Assembly: GCF_011684115.1 (NCBI RefSeq)
Contig: NZ_JAADJV010000001.1
Coordinates: 310,001-374,000, forward strand
DNA from: Rahnella aceris
Lineage (GTDB): Bacteria; Pseudomonadota; Gammaproteobacteria; Enterobacterales; Enterobacteriaceae
Direction of reading: 5' to 3'
Length of the DNA stretch: 64,000 bases
The translations under genes and the position numbers were made by a program. Numbering within the stretch: the first letter of the stretch is position 1; every line of letters starts with the position of its first letter. Below are positions 8,737-18,640 of this stretch, piece after piece. The notes beneath the pieces were generated by a model. It had not been told where the DNA came from and searched no databases. It worked only from the letters and a program-made list of their open reading frames with translations.

Positions 8737-9284
8737 ACCGTAAACTTCTCTTTATTCCGCTGATTTTGTTCCTGGCGCTGGCCGCGGCTTTTCTGGTGCA
8801 ACTGACCCGCAATGCCAACGGCGATGATCCGACGCTGCTGGAATCAGCCCTGATTGGCAAACCGGTGCCGGTGTTCAAACTGGAATCGCTGGCGCAGGCG
8901 GGCAAAACCTACGATCAGTCGGTGCTGCGCGATGGCAAACCGATGCTGCTCAACGTCTGGGCGACGTGGTGTCCGACCTGCCGCGCCGAACATGATTATC
9001 TCAATACGCTGGCGGCGAAAGGTGTCCGTGTGGTCGGCCTGAACTACAAAGACGACCGGCAGAAAGCGGTCAACTGGCTGAACACGCTGGGCAATCCTTA
9101 CATGCTGAGTCTTTACGACGGCGACGGCATGCTGGGGTTAGATCTGGGGGTTTATGGCGCGCCGGAAACCTTCCTGATCGACGGACAGGGCATTATCCGC
9201 TATCGCCATGCCGGTGACTTAAATGAAAAAGTCTGGCAGACCGAAGTTCTGCCGCTGTACAAAAAATACGGAGGCAATGTATGA
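8733..9284 (+). CDS. ccmG: CcmG/DsbE, periplasmic thioredoxin-like thiol reductase
   Basis: 183 residues. N-terminal membrane anchor (about 5-24) and a thioredoxin fold with active site WCPTC at Cys80 and Cys83, plus the cis-proline region YGAPETFLIDG. It reduces disulfides in the apocytochrome heme motif, receiving electrons through DsbD. The acidic WCPTC context is typical of DsbE. ATGA overlaps with ccmF and ccmH. Confidence 0.96.
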   Translation: MNRKLLFIPLILFLALAAAFLVQLTRNANGDDPTLLESALIGKPVPVFKLESLAQAGKTYDQSVLRDGKPMLLNVWATWCPTCRAEHDYLNTLAAKGVRVVGLNYKDDRQKAVNWLNTLGNPYMLSLYDGDGMLGLDLGVYGAPETFLIDGQGIIRYRHAGDLNEKVWQTEVLPLYKKYGGNV

Positions 9285-9766
9285 GACTGATTTCATCGCT
9301 GCCTGCGTTGTTGCTGGGCATGCTGCTGAGTGTCAGCGCGTTCGCCTCCATCGACACGTATCAGTTCAAATCGCCGGAACAGGAACAGGCTTACCGGGAC
9401 ATCACGGCGCAGTTGCGTTGCCCGAAATGTCAGAACACCAATATTGCCGCGTCGGATTCGATTATCGCCGCCGATATGCGCACCAAGGTGTTTCAGTTGC
9501 TTAATGAAGGGCAGGACAGACAGCAAATCGTCGCGTATATGGTGGCGCGTTATGGCAATTTCGTGACTTACGAACCGCCGGTCACGCCCTCTACCTTTAT
9601 TTTGTGGCTCGGGCCGGTGCTGGTCATTGTTATCGGCGCAGGCATGATTTTTATGCGTTCCCGCAGGGGTGCTGCGCGCACTGAAAACACGACCACATCA
9701 ATGTCAGAACAAGAGAGACAGCGCCTGGCGCAGTTACTTAAAGACAGCGACAGGAAAGGATCATGA
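9281..9766 (+). CDS. ccmH: CcmH, thiol-reductase subunit of heme lyase (short, unfused form)
   Basis: 161 residues: signal peptide (cleaved near SAFA-S), periplasmic three-helix domain with the LRCPKC motif (Cys47, Cys50), then one membrane helix at about 104-123 and a cytoplasmic tail. In E. coli CcmH is a 350-residue fusion whose C-terminal part corresponds to CcmI; here the two are separate, so this is a complete short CcmH and not a truncation. ATGA overlap with ccmI. Confidence 0.94.
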   Translation: MRLISSLPALLLGMLLSVSAFASIDTYQFKSPEQEQAYRDITAQLRCPKCQNTNIAASDSIIAADMRTKVFQLLNEGQDRQQIVAYMVARYGNFVTYEPPVTPSTFILWLGPVLVIVIGAGMIFMRSRRGAARTENTTTSMSEQERQRLAQLLKDSDRKGS

Positions 9767-10977
9767 GCATTTTTTGGCTGTGCATTTTGGTGATGCTGGT
9801 TATCGCACTGGCGCTGTTTATTGTGCCGGTTATCCGTGGCGACCGTGCGGAACACACTTCCCGCGATGCGCTGAATAAAGCGTTTTATCATCACCGTTTG
9901 ACTGAGCTGGAAGAAGACGAAGCGCAGGGCGTGGTGGACGAACGTCCGGCGCATATTCAGGAATTGCAGGAAAACTTACTGACCGATATTCCGGAGGGTC
10001 AGGTGCCCGCCGCTATTCAGCCGATTGGTCGCTGGACGCTGGTGCCCGGTGCTATTTTGCTGGTGATCATCACGCTGGGTTTGTATCTGTACGCCGGTGG
10101 TCTGGGGCAGGTGAGTGCGTGGAATCAGGTCATGCAGCGTATGCCCGATTTACGCCATCGCATTGCTGATGATCACGGCGCGCCGCTGACCGCCACCGAC
10201 GTACAGGATTTAGGGCTCGGATTGCGTACCGATTTGCAGGCAAATCCGCATAATATCCAGGACTGGGTGATGCTTGGCCGTGTAGGGATGGCGCTCAATA
10301 ATGCCGCCACCGCCACGCAGGCTTATGCCCACGCTTATCAGCTCGCGCCGGATGATATGTCAGTCAAACTCGGTTATGCCGAAGTGTTAACCCGTTCGTC
10401 CGATCCGCAGGATAACCTTACCGGCGGCAACCTTTTGCGCAGTATGCTGGAAAAATCTCAGGGTGATCTGCGTGTATTAAGTCTGCTGGCCTATAATGAA
10501 TATGAACAGGGACACTACCCGCAAGCCATTGGCGCGTGGGAAGTTATGCAGAAAATCCTGCCAGCCGGTGACAAACGCCTGGAAATGGTCAACGCCAGCA
10601 TTGCGCAGGCAAAACAAAAAGCGGGGCTGGATCAGGTTAAACTGTCGGTCAATGTCACGCTTTCTGCTGAGGCTCAGGTGAAACTTCCGCAGAATGGCAC
10701 GGTCTTTATTTCGGTGACTGATGGCAGCAGTCCGGTGCCGGTTGCGGTGAAAAAGCTGCCGCTGAGTCGCTTCCCGCTGGCGATCACCGTCGATGACAGC
10801 AACGCAATGATGCCGGAACGCTTGCTTTCTTCGCTGCATCAATTAAAAGTACGCGTTCGTATTTCACAAAATGGTCTGGCAACGCCAGCTTCAGGTGACT
10901 GGTACGGCGACAGTCCGCTGACTGATTTTTCCGGCAACGGTCAGGTCAGCATTGAGATTAATCAGCAGGTTCCTTAA
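9763..10977 (+). CDS. ccmI: CcmI, TPR-containing apocytochrome chaperone
   Basis: 404 residues. Two membrane helices (about 3-23 and 86-105) separated by a cytoplasmic loop, then a periplasmic part with TPR-like helices (about 140-275: AYAHAYQLAPDDMSVKLGYA) and a beta-rich C-terminal domain. CcmI binds the C-terminal helix of apocytochromes c and presents them to CcmF/CcmH. Last gene of the operon; mlaA begins 34 bp later, so read-through is likely. Confidence 0.93.
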   Translation: MSIFWLCILVMLVIALALFIVPVIRGDRAEHTSRDALNKAFYHHRLTELEEDEAQGVVDERPAHIQELQENLLTDIPEGQVPAAIQPIGRWTLVPGAILLVIITLGLYLYAGGLGQVSAWNQVMQRMPDLRHRIADDHGAPLTATDVQDLGLGLRTDLQANPHNIQDWVMLGRVGMALNNAATATQAYAHAYQLAPDDMSVKLGYAEVLTRSSDPQDNLTGGNLLRSMLEKSQGDLRVLSLLAYNEYEQGHYPQAIGAWEVMQKILPAGDKRLEMVNASIAQAKQKAGLDQVKLSVNVTLSAEAQVKLPQNGTVFISVTDGSSPVPVAVKKLPLSRFPLAITVDDSNAMMPERLLSSLHQLKVRVRISQNGLATPASGDWYGDSPLTDFSGNGQVSIEINQQVP

Positions 10978-11011
10978 TCAGGAACCGACGATCAAAAACA
11001 GGGAGATATCC

Positions 11012-11779
11012 ATGAACTTACGCCTGACTGGGCTGGCGTTTGCGACAGTTTTACTGGTCGGTTGTGCCGGCACATCCGGATCATCGGACAGCGAACAGCA
11101 GGGACGTTCTGATCCGCTCGAAGGTTTCAACCGGGTGATGTTCGACTTCAACTATAACTATATGGATCCGTATCTTGTGCGCCCTGTCGCGGTGGCGTGG
11201 CGTGATTACGTGCCGCAACCGGCGCGTAACGGTACCAGCAACTTCCTGAGCAACCTGGATGAACCGGCCAGCATGGTTAACTCCTTGCTGAAAGGCGATC
11301 CGTACCGTGCAGCGATCCACTTTAACCGCTTCTTCCTGAACACCATTTTAGGGATGGGGGGACTGATCGACGTCGCCGGGATGGCGAACCCGAAACTGGC
11401 GCGTGAAGAGGCGCAGGGCTTTGGCAGCACGCTTGGCCATTACGGCGTGGGTTACGGCCCGTATGTGGTTCTGCCAGGTTACGGCAGCGCGACAATTCGT
11501 GATGAAGGTGGTGATCTGGTTGATGATTTGTATCCGATGCTCAGCTATCTGACATTCTGGATGTCAGCCGGTAAATGGGTACTGGAAGGGGTGGAAACCC
11601 GTGCAGAACTGCTCGATTCTGATGGCCTGATCCGTAACTCTTCTGATCCGTATCTGTTTATACGTGAGGCTTACTTCCAGCGTCATGATTTTCTGGCAAG
11701 AGGCGGTCAGCTGATGCCGCAGGAAAACCCGAACGCCGCACTGATTCAGGGCGACCTGAAAGATATCGACTCGGAATAA
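11012..11779 (+). CDS. mlaA: MlaA (VacJ), outer-membrane lipoprotein of phospholipid retrograde transport
   Basis: 255 residues from the ATG at 11012 with GGGAG upstream; a longer frame from 10952 runs through the ccmI end and would bury the signal peptide. Lipobox LLVGC with Cys18 and Ala at +2, consistent with outer-membrane sorting. The mature part matches E. coli MlaA closely (DPLEGFNRVMFDFNYN, RFFLNTILGMGGLIDVAGMA, FGSTLGHYGVGYGPY). MlaA forms a ring in the outer leaflet with OmpC/F and removes mislocalised phospholipids for MlaC and MlaFEDB. Confidence 0.96.
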   Translation: MNLRLTGLAFATVLLVGCAGTSGSSDSEQQGRSDPLEGFNRVMFDFNYNYMDPYLVRPVAVAWRDYVPQPARNGTSNFLSNLDEPASMVNSLLKGDPYRAAIHFNRFFLNTILGMGGLIDVAGMANPKLAREEAQGFGSTLGHYGVGYGPYVVLPGYGSATIRDEGGDLVDDLYPMLSYLTFWMSAGKWVLEGVETRAELLDSDGLIRNSSDPYLFIREAYFQRHDFLARGGQLMPQENPNAALIQGDLKDIDSE

Positions 11780-11794
11780 CCGTTCCGGACACAC

Positions 11795-11822
11795 AAAAAA
11801 AGCGCCTTCTGGCGCTTTTTTT
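11795..11822. terminator. Bidirectional terminator between mlaA and fadL
   Basis: AAAAAAAGCGCC (11795-11806), loop TTCT, GGCGCTTTTTTT: a GC-rich stem with a T-run on both strands, lying between two convergent stop codons. Confidence 0.9.
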
Positions 11823-11846
11823 ATATCAGGCGTATCACTCAGTTCA

Positions 11847-13124
11847 TCAGAAGCTGTAGTTAAAGTTCGCGCCGTACAGCATGGCGGTCCCTTTGGCCTG
11901 GTATTCGTAATTCGGTACACCATCAGCGACTTTCTCACTGATGTTCACCGTCTGGCCATGCATATAGGAGACACCGACGTCCACAGATGCGTCTTTATTG
12001 AAGGCGTAAGTGGTACCGGCTGAAATCCAGAAGCGATCCTGATCCGGGATAGAAATGGTGCGGTTATCTGCCGGAACCGGGCTGTCATCAAAGGCGATAC
12101 CGGTACGGAACGTCCAGTTATCGTCGTAGTAGTAGGTGGTACCCAACGCGATGCGGTAAGCATCATGAAAGCCTTCATCTTTCTGGAACAGCGTCTGGCC
12201 GTTAGAACCGGTGGCTTTCAGCTCCTGGAACTGGCTCCAGCTGGTGTAAGCCAGGCTGTAGTGAATCGCCCATTTTGGTGCCACACGGTTATAACCGGAC
12301 ACTTCCCACATTTCTGGCAGGTTCAGGGTCAGGGAACCCGGAACAGTTTGACCGCCAGTCCCGCCTAAGGCTTTTGGAATGCCGTTGCGGTATTCGCCAT
12401 CGAAGTCAATTTTGACTTCAGAACGGTAGGTGAAGCCGTAGCGGTTATTATCATCCACTTCATACAGGATACCGGCGTTCCAGCCGTAGCCCCACTCATT
12501 GCCTTTCAGCTTGGCGGCTTCCGTATCCGCAGGCAGCCGGCCACCGGTTTGAATTGGCACCAGTTCACCGGCGGTACGACGGAATTTAGCTTTCGCGTAA
12601 ACGGCATCAAAGCCCAGGCCGAAGCTGAAATGCTGGTTCAAACGGTAAGCAACGCTTAAGTTAGTGTTGACGGTAGTGAGGTCAGTTTCGCCGCCGATCG
12701 GGCCTGCCGGATAATTATCGCTGAATTCTGTCGCCAGACCGTAGTTTGACGTAGCTGATGCACCGACGGCCCATTGATCATTGAGCGGCATAATAAAGTG
12801 CAGGTTCGGTACCCACTGATTTGGTGCAATGTTATCCGCATCAGTGCTCTGACCTGTAACCGGCGAGTTGCCCGTCACTTTGACATCCGGGTCGATATAA
12901 ATCGCGCCCGCGGAGAAGGAAGGACGATCAAACATGGTCATGGTTGCCGGGTTACGGCTCCCGGATGCCGCGGTGTCAGCGATGGCACCTTCACCCGAGA
13001 AAGAGCGACCTAAACCCGCAGCGGTATATTCATTTAACTGAAAACCTGCTGCATATACGTTGGAGGAAACAATTGCCACTGCAGCTGCCAGAGCTGATCT
13101 TTTAAACAGGTTTTTCTGGTTCAT
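11847..13124 (-). CDS. fadL: FadL, outer-membrane long-chain fatty acid transporter
   Basis: 425 residues from the ATG at 13124 (GAGG 8 bases upstream); an 18-codon upstream extension is not needed. Signal peptide ends near [11 protein letters not shown]. The mature N-terminus makes the hatch and the rest a 14-strand barrel ending in the aromatic residue Phe (GANFNYSF), as outer-membrane proteins do. Motifs [14 protein letters not shown] and [19 protein letters not shown] match E. coli FadL. Slightly shorter than E. coli FadL (446), mostly in one extracellular loop. Two FadR-like sites lie over the promoter. Confidence 0.95.
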   Translation of the reverse strand: MNQKNLFKRSALAAAVAIVSSNVYAAGFQLNEYTAAGLGRSFSGEGAIADTAASGSRNPATMTMFDRPSFSAGAIYIDPDVKVTGNSPVTGQSTDADNIAPNQWVPNLHFIMPLNDQWAVGASATSNYGLATEFSDNYPAGPIGGETDLTTVNTNLSVAYRLNQHFSFGLGFDAVYAKAKFRRTAGELVPIQTGGRLPADTEAAKLKGNEWGYGWNAGILYEVDDNNRYGFTYRSEVKIDFDGEYRNGIPKALGGTGGQTVPGSLTLNLPEMWEVSGYNRVAPKWAIHYSLAYTSWSQFQELKATGSNGQTLFQKDEGFHDAYRIALGTTYYYDDNWTFRTGIAFDDSPVPADNRTISIPDQDRFWISAGTTYAFNKDASVDVGVSYMHGQTVNISEKVADGVPNYEYQAKGTAMLYGANFNYSF

Positions 13125-13207
13125 GACCAAAACCTCAATTTTATGTTTTTTATCAAACAATGTTACATGGAGTAACAATGAGCGCGGGATTGTAGGGTCC
13201 GTTATCA

Positions 13208-13264
13208 GTCTGACAAATCAGACCAGTGAGCGAAGTATAGGTCTGACCTGTGGTGAAGTTGCAA
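13208..13264 (-). promoter_or_regulatory. fadL promoter with two FadR-type operators
   Basis: On the minus strand TATACT (13239-13234) is a good -10; TTGCAA at 13264-13259 is a weak -35 with a 19-base spacer. The perfect palindrome AGGTCTGACCT (13239-13249) abuts the -10, and a second site around 13208-13226 (GTCTGA-CAAA-TCAGAC running into CCAG) lies at the start point. Two FadR sites in about these places repress fadL in E. coli; the cores match the known GGTCNGACC motif. The rest of the 13125-13540 gap holds the fadL leader and the yfcZ upstream region and no further gene that I can see. Confidence 0.7.
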
Positions 13265-13540
13265 TAATGTTTCGTTGATATTTCTTATTTGATGCAAGAA
13301 ATTGGATCTGCTTAACAAAAAACAAACAATAAAAGTTCAATTAAGAAACGTTAAAGTGAGAACAATAACGCTGTAATCATCGATTACTTACATATACGTG
13401 ATCTGGATCACCTGAAAGGCACATAATAAGTAAGTGCTAGTGTGTTGTCAGAGAGGTGGCGTAAAATACAGGCTGGAAATAAAACTTTATTCGCAAACAG
13501 GCCAGACGGTGGATGTTGCCGTTGGTGCCGGGGAGAAATT

Positions 13541-13873
13541 ATGTCTGACGTAACCATGTCCTCTAAATCCACTCAACCTCTGCATTCCATCAACAAATGT
13601 GGTGCGGAAGAAACCGCAGCCTGCTGTTGTGTAGATGTGGGTACCATCATGGACAACACTGATTGCACTGCTTCTTACAGCCGCGTTTTCGAAACCGAAG
13701 CCCAGGCGAAAGAAACCCTGCAAGCCCTGACCGAACGTGCCCGCGGCGTAGAATCTGAGCCGTGCGAAATCACCAGCCGTATCGAAAAAGTAGCAGGCGG
13801 TGTTGAACTGAATATCGATTTTACTTTCAGCTGTCAGGCTGAAACGATGATCTTCCAGCTCGGGCTGCGTTAA
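13541..13873 (+). CDS. yfcZ: YfcZ/YiiS family protein (DUF406)
   Basis: 110 residues from the ATG at 13541 with GGGAG upstream; the open frame continues further upstream but only this start matches family length (E. coli YfcZ 94, here with about 16 extra N-terminal residues). Conserved motifs are CCCVDVGTIMDNTDCTASYSR, EPCEITSRI and FTFSCQAETMIFQLGLR. The many cysteines (CCC, C, C, C) are conserved in the family, but function is unknown. It sits between divergently oriented fadL and the fadIJ operon, as in E. coli. Followed by an ERIC element and a strong terminator. Confidence 0.9.
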   Translation: MSDVTMSSKSTQPLHSINKCGAEETAACCCVDVGTIMDNTDCTASYSRVFETEAQAKETLQALTERARGVESEPCEITSRIEKVAGGVELNIDFTFSCQAETMIFQLGLR

Positions 13874-13874
13874 T

Positions 13875-13995
13875 CCCCGTCATACTTTGAGCCGCAGATG
13901 CGTTGGCTGCACTCAGTAACCCGAATCACTGACTTATGTCAGCTCATCGGGATTACTTCGATTGCCGCCTTCCTGCGACTCAAATTATTTAGGGG
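13875..13995. repeat. ERIC element (copy 1)
   Basis: About 121 bp whose centre (CACTGACTTATGTCAGCTCA) and flanks (CATACTTTGAGCCGCAG, TGCGTTGGCTGC, TTGCCGCCTTCCTGC, GACTCAAATTATTTAG) correspond to the enterobacterial repetitive intergenic consensus. It is imperfectly palindromic as a whole and somewhat diverged. It lies in the 3' untranslated region of yfcZ ahead of the terminator, so it is probably transcribed. Confidence 0.85.
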
Positions 13996-14002
13996 AAGTT
14001 GT

Positions 14003-14032
14003 AATACCGCTTAAATAAGCGGTATTTTTTTG
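14003..14032 (+). terminator. yfcZ terminator
   Basis: AATACCGCTTA (14003-14013) and TAAGCGGTATT (14016-14026) form a long stem ending in a run of T (to 14031). Immediately downstream of the ERIC element. Confidence 0.85.
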
Positions 14033-14151
14033 TCTGCTATTTCTGCCTGCCGCCTTTCTTCTCATTCTTATTTCAGAAAAATTTGCTGTTGCTCGCACTT
14101 CATTGCCTTTCACTTTGCCAAATGTAAATACATAGTTAAAACTGAGTTATC

Positions 14152-14162
14152 AGGTCTGACCT
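14152..14162. promoter_or_regulatory. FadR-type operator upstream of fadI
   Basis: Perfect palindrome AGGTCTGACCT, identical in all 11 bases to the one at the fadL promoter (13239-13249), about 30 bases before the fadI start. Matches the FadR core GGTCNGACC; likely represses fadIJ when no long-chain acyl-CoA is present. Confidence 0.75.
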
Positions 14163-14192
14163 CTTAGGACCCTATTTTTCTCAGGAGCTCGT

Positions 14193-15506
14193 ATGAATAA
14201 CGTTATTCCACTGGTGACGCGTGAGGGCGATCGCATTGCGATTGTCGACGGCTTGCGCACGCCGTTTGCCAAACAGGCCACCGCTTATCACGGCATTCCT
14301 GCTGTCGATCTCGGCAAAATTGTGGTCAGTGAGCTGCTGGCAAAAAGTGGGATAGACCCGAAGCACATCGACCAGCTGGTTTTCGGCCAGGTAGTCCAGA
14401 TGCCGGAAGCGCCGAATATCGCCCGCGAAATTGTGCTCGGCACCGGCATGAATGTGTCGACCGATGCGTACAGCGTTTCACGTGCCTGCGCCACCAGTTT
14501 TCAGGCGGTCGCCAACGTGGCCGAAAGCATTATGAGCGGCATGGTGCAGGTCGGGATCGCAGGCGGAGCGGATTCTTCTTCAGTACTGCCGATTGGCGTC
14601 AGCAAACGTCTCGCCCGCGCCCTGGTGGATGTTAATAAAGCGCGCACTCTGTCGCAGCGCCTTTCCATTTTCAGCAAACTGAAACTGCGTGATTTATTGC
14701 CGGTGCCGCCGGCAGTAGCCGAATATTCTACCGGTCTGCGCATGGGGGATACCGCTGAGCAGATGGCGAAAAGCCACAATATCAGCCGTGCGCAGCAGGA
14801 TGAGCTGGCGCACCGTTCTCATACGCTGGCTGCACAGGCGTGGGAGCAGGGTTATTTAAGCTCGCAGGTGATGGCAGCGCAGATTCCGCCTTACCGCGAA
14901 GTGCTGCAAAAAGACAACAACATCCGCCTGAATTCTGAAATCAGCCAGTACGCCAAATTACGTCCGGCGTTTGACCGCAAACACGGCACTGTTACCGCTG
15001 CCACCAGCACGCCGCTGACTGACGGTGCGGCGGCGATATTAATGATGAGCGAATCCCGCGCGCGTGAACTGGGTCTTGAACCTCTCGGCTACCTGAAAAG
15101 TTTCGCATTTGCTGCCATCGACGTCTGGGAAGATATGCTTCTCGGGCCTGCTTATGCCACGCCGCTGGCGCTGGACCGCGCAGGGCTGACGCTGGGTGAT
15201 TTGGATCTTATCGATATGCACGAAGCGTTTGCCGCGCAGACGCTGGCGAATATCAAAATGTTAGCCAGTGATGAATTCGCCCGCGAAAAACTCGGCCGCA
15301 GTCAGGCAGTTGGCGAAATAGACTGGGATAAATTCAATGTTCTGGGCGGTTCACTGGCCTACGGACATCCTTTTGCGGCCACCGGCGCACGCATGATTAC
15401 GCAAACGCTGCACGAATTACGCCGTCGGGGAGGCCGTTACGGGCTGACGACGGCTTGCGCAGCGGGCGGCCTGGGTGCGGCAATGATTCTGGAGGCCGCG
15501 CAATGA
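14193..15506 (+). CDS. fadI: FadI, 3-ketoacyl-CoA thiolase
   Basis: 437 residues (E. coli FadI 436). Thiolase fold with nucleophilic Cys99 in [11 protein letters not shown], catalytic His in [13 protein letters not shown] and second Cys in [12 protein letters not shown] near the C-terminus. It cleaves 3-ketoacyl-CoA to acetyl-CoA and a shortened acyl-CoA; FadI/FadJ form the complex used mainly under anaerobic conditions, alongside FadA/FadB. AGGAG lies 5-9 bases upstream of the ATG. Its stop overlaps the fadJ start by ATGA. Confidence 0.96.
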   Translation: MNNVIPLVTREGDRIAIVDGLRTPFAKQATAYHGIPAVDLGKIVVSELLAKSGIDPKHIDQLVFGQVVQMPEAPNIAREIVLGTGMNVSTDAYSVSRACATSFQAVANVAESIMSGMVQVGIAGGADSSSVLPIGVSKRLARALVDVNKARTLSQRLSIFSKLKLRDLLPVPPAVAEYSTGLRMGDTAEQMAKSHNISRAQQDELAHRSHTLAAQAWEQGYLSSQVMAAQIPPYREVLQKDNNIRLNSEISQYAKLRPAFDRKHGTVTAATSTPLTDGAAAILMMSESRARELGLEPLGYLKSFAFAAIDVWEDMLLGPAYATPLALDRAGLTLGDLDLIDMHEAFAAQTLANIKMLASDEFAREKLGRSQAVGEIDWDKFNVLGGSLAYGHPFAATGARMITQTLHELRRRGGRYGLTTACAAGGLGAAMILEAAQ

Positions 15507-17704
15507 GAGATAATATGGAAAATCTGAATCCGGCAGATACGGAAGCTGCCGAACCGGCTTCTGCTTTTTCTCTGATGTTTACTGCTGAACACGTGGGGAT
15601 TATCACCCTCGATGTTCCCGGTGAAAAAGTGAATACCTTAAGGGCTGAATTTGCTCAGCAAATCTGTGCCATTTTGCAAAAAGCACAGCAGTATCCCAAT
15701 CTGAAAGGTCTGGTGCTGATTTCCGGCAAACCGGACTCGTTCATTGCCGGTGCGGATATCACGATGATTTCCGGTTGCCGGACCGCTGCCGAAGCCAGTG
15801 AACTGGCGCAAAAGGGCCAGACGGTGATGTCGCAGATTGCGTCCTTTTCCGTGCCGGTGGTGGCGGCCATTCATGGTAGCTGTCTCGGCGGTGGTCTGGA
15901 ACTGGCGCTGGCGTGCCATGCCCGCGTGTGTTCGCTGGATGAAAAAACGCAACTCGGCCTGCCGGAAGTACAACTGGGTTTACTGCCGGGTTCCGGGGGT
16001 ACGCAGCGGCTTCCGCGGCTTATCGGCGCGCCTAAAGCGCTGGAGTTGATGTTAACCGGTCGCAGTGTTCGCGCGAAGCAGGCGCTGAGAATGGGGCTGG
16101 TGGATGACGCAGTACCGTATTCTATTTTGCTGCAAACGGCGCTGGAACGTGTGGCAAAAGGACGTAAATCACGTCCGCCATTGCCGTGGCAGGCGCGTCT
16201 GGCCGGTGGCCCGTTGGGCAAAAGTTTGCTGTTCCATTTTGTGCGCAAACAGACGCGGGCAAAAACGCACGGCAATTATCCTGCCACCGAAAAAATCATA
16301 AATGTGGTGAAAACCGGGCTGGATCAGGGCAGTGGTAGCGGCTATCAGGCGGAAGCTAAAGCCTTTGGGGAGCTGGTGATGACGCCGGAATCTGCGGCAT
16401 TGCGCGGCCTGTTTTTCGCTTCCACCGCGCTGAAAAAAGAAAAGGGTGGCGATGCCGAACCCTTGCCGGTTCGCCGTGCAGGTATTCTCGGTGGTGGCCT
16501 GATGGGCGGCGGTATCGCGAATGTGACTGCCACCAAAGCCGGTCTGCCGGTGCGTATTAAAGACATTAATCACGAAGGCATCCGTCATGCCCTGAAATAC
16601 AGCTGGGATTTGCTGGAGAAAAAGGTGCGAGGCCGCAGGCTGACCCGCAACGAACAGCAACGGCAGATGATGCTGATTTCCGGCACCACGGATTACAGCG
16701 GTTTTGCGCAGATTGATATCGTGGTGGAAGCGGTGTTTGAGGATTTATTGCTCAAGCAAGCCATGGTGGCAGAAATCGAGCAAAATGCTGCCCCCCATAC
16801 GATTTTTGCCTCAAACACCTCTTCTCTGCCCATTCATAAGATTGCAGAGCAGGCTGACAGGCCGGAACAGGTGATCGGACTGCACTATTTCAGCCCGGTG
16901 GATAAAATGCCGCTGGTGGAAGTGATCCCGCATGCGGGCACCAGTGCGCAGACGATTTCGACAACGGTCTCGCTGGCCAGGAAACAGGGGAAAACGGCGA
17001 TTGTGGTGGGCGACAGTGCCGGATTCTACGTAAACCGCATTCTTGCGCCTTACATCAATGAAGCGGCGCGTTGCTTACTGGCTGGTGAACCGGTCGATCA
17101 CATCGACAAAGCGCTGGTGAATTTTGGTTTCCCGGTCGGGCCCATCCAGTTGCTGGATGAAGTGGGCATTGATGTCGGCACAAAAATTGGTCCGATTCTG
17201 GTGGACGCTTTTGGTGAGCGTTTTGCCGCACCCTCCGGTTTTGATGCAGTGCTGAAAGACGACCGAAAAGGGCGTAAGAACGGTAAAGGTTTCTACCTTT
17301 ACGGGCAGAAAGGGCGGGCGGCGAAGAAGAAACAGGTCGATCCGGCGATTTACCGTCTGCTGAATGTCACGCCAAAAGTGCAGCAATCAGAAGATGAGAT
17401 CGCCCACCGTTGTGTGATGCTGATGCTCAACGAAGCCGTACGTTGTCTGGATGAAAACGTGATCCGCAGTGCGCGGGATGGCGATCTTGGTGCCGTGTTC
17501 GGAATTGGCTTCCCGCCATTCCTTGGGGGACCGTTCCGTTACATGGACCAGTTGGGCATCGCCAGTGTGGTGAAGACACTGGAGCGACTGGCGCATCAGT
17601 ATGGTGAGCGCTTCACCCCATGCGAAGGGCTATTACGTCGGGCGCATCAGGGAGAACGGTTCTGTTCAGATAGCGGGACAGGCGATAAGGTCAGTAAAGT
17701 GTGA
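15503..17704 (+). CDS. fadJ: FadJ, bifunctional enoyl-CoA hydratase / 3-hydroxyacyl-CoA dehydrogenase
   Basis: 733 residues from the ATG that overlaps the fadI stop; a start at 15515 (MENLNP) is also possible. The N-terminal crotonase domain (to about 210) has the oxyanion-hole segment [16 protein letters not shown] and [16 protein letters not shown]. The dehydrogenase part begins with the NAD-binding [13 protein letters not shown] (about 345) and has catalytic [19 protein letters not shown]; a C-terminal helical repeat ends near [14 protein letters not shown]. With FadI it completes beta-oxidation. About 20 residues longer than the E. coli protein at the N-terminus. Confidence 0.95.
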   Translation: MRDNMENLNPADTEAAEPASAFSLMFTAEHVGIITLDVPGEKVNTLRAEFAQQICAILQKAQQYPNLKGLVLISGKPDSFIAGADITMISGCRTAAEASELAQKGQTVMSQIASFSVPVVAAIHGSCLGGGLELALACHARVCSLDEKTQLGLPEVQLGLLPGSGGTQRLPRLIGAPKALELMLTGRSVRAKQALRMGLVDDAVPYSILLQTALERVAKGRKSRPPLPWQARLAGGPLGKSLLFHFVRKQTRAKTHGNYPATEKIINVVKTGLDQGSGSGYQAEAKAFGELVMTPESAALRGLFFASTALKKEKGGDAEPLPVRRAGILGGGLMGGGIANVTATKAGLPVRIKDINHEGIRHALKYSWDLLEKKVRGRRLTRNEQQRQMMLISGTTDYSGFAQIDIVVEAVFEDLLLKQAMVAEIEQNAAPHTIFASNTSSLPIHKIAEQADRPEQVIGLHYFSPVDKMPLVEVIPHAGTSAQTISTTVSLARKQGKTAIVVGDSAGFYVNRILAPYINEAARCLLAGEPVDHIDKALVNFGFPVGPIQLLDEVGIDVGTKIGPILVDAFGERFAAPSGFDAVLKDDRKGRKNGKGFYLYGQKGRAAKKKQVDPAIYRLLNVTPKVQQSEDEIAHRCVMLMLNEAVRCLDENVIRSARDGDLGAVFGIGFPPFLGGPFRYMDQLGIASVVKTLERLAHQYGERFTPCEGLLRRAHQGERFCSDSGTGDKVSKV

Positions 17705-18125
17705 TTGTGGTCACTGCTTATTGCTGAGTTTCGCGAGAATCTGGAACGGATCATGCTTCATGCTTGCAGTCAGACAAATGCCCGCGGGATCTTTTTTATG
17801 GTGGGAATGACTTTGTACAGAAACAATCCCAAGCGATTGATCTACAACCTGAGTGGTTAAAAAATCACCTGAATAGTTTACAAGCGGTAAGGGTTGGTGT
17901 AAAAAACAGCGTTTTCTTTACGTGAAGTTTCAGGCAAAATGCCCGACCGCTGATGCTTACCATGCAAAGCATGTGGGCACAGCGCGTTAAGTGGATGTAC
18001 TGCCTGACAGCTATCTTGTAATGAGAGACATCAATCAGACAGTGATTGAAATGCTGGGCAATGGGTAATACAGCACGCAAGGCGTTTCTGTATGGCGCTA
18101 TTTTTGTTAACAAAAGCGGTGCAAT
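17705..18125. other. 421-bp gap between fadJ and sixA, no gene seen
   Basis: No convincing reading frame on either strand. The only structure I see is a hairpin at about 17941-17978 (GCCC and ATGCTT arms pairing with AAGCAT and GGGC) around CATGC-AAA-GCATG. There is no clear rho-independent terminator for fadJ and no strong promoter for sixA. The gap is longer than I recall for E. coli. Confidence 0.6.
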
Positions 18126-18614
18126 ATGCAAGTTGTAATCATGCGTCACGGTGATGCAGTTCTCGAAGCTGCAAGCGATTCAGTTCGCCCCTTAAGCGAA
18201 TGCGGATGTGACGAATCAGTACATATGGCTGCCTGGCTGAATGGCCGTGGCGTCAAAATTGACCGCGTTCTGGTCAGTCCGTACCTGCGTGCGCAGCAGA
18301 CGCTTGAAAAAGTGCGCCAGTGTCTGGCGCTGCCTGAAAACGTTGAGATTGATATTCTGAAAGAACTGACACCGGGCGGAGATCCTGCTGTGGTCGCCAG
18401 TGAACTGCAGCATCTGGCGCTGACCGGCGTCAGCGCGGTACTGGTGGTATCTCACCTGCCGCTGGTCGGTTATCTGGTGGCAGAGCTGTGTCCGGGTGTT
18501 TGCCCCCCAATGTTCGCCACTTCCGCGATGGCAAGTGTTGAACTGAACGGTGAAACCGGGCAGGGGACTTTCGACTGGCAGTTCAGCCCATGCCAGGTGA
18601 TGGCTAAGGTTTAG
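18126..18614 (+). CDS. sixA: SixA, phosphohistidine phosphatase
   Basis: 162 residues. Histidine-phosphatase fold with the RHG motif at the very N-terminus (MQVVIMRHGDA, nucleophile His8) and the second catalytic region VVSHLPLVGYLV. SixA removes phosphate from histidines of phosphotransfer proteins; in E. coli it acts on the nitrogen PTS protein NPr and has been linked to ArcB. The stop codon lies inside the stem of the hairpin at 18609-18637. Confidence 0.93.
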   Translation: MQVVIMRHGDAVLEAASDSVRPLSECGCDESVHMAAWLNGRGVKIDRVLVSPYLRAQQTLEKVRQCLALPENVEIDILKELTPGGDPAVVASELQHLALTGVSAVLVVSHLPLVGYLVAELCPGVCPPMFATSAMASVELNGETGQGTFDWQFSPCQVMAKV

Positions 18615-18637
18615 TTTTCCGGGACGGAAAACTAAAC
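18609..18637. terminator. Perfect 12-bp hairpin over the sixA stop
   Basis: GTTTAGTTTTCC (18609-18620) pairs exactly with GGAAAACTAAAC (18626-18637), loop GGGAC. It includes the TAG stop of sixA. With no long T-tract it may protect the 3' end or act together with the next hairpin. Confidence 0.6.
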
Positions 18638-18640
18638 AAA

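Noticed and set aside
9281..9766. ccmH truncated relative to E. coli
   Set aside because: The missing part is present as intact ccmI immediately downstream.
17865..18149. 94-codon minus-strand frame in the fadJ-sixA gap
   Set aside because: No ribosome site, no family likeness and it runs into the sixA start on the other strand.
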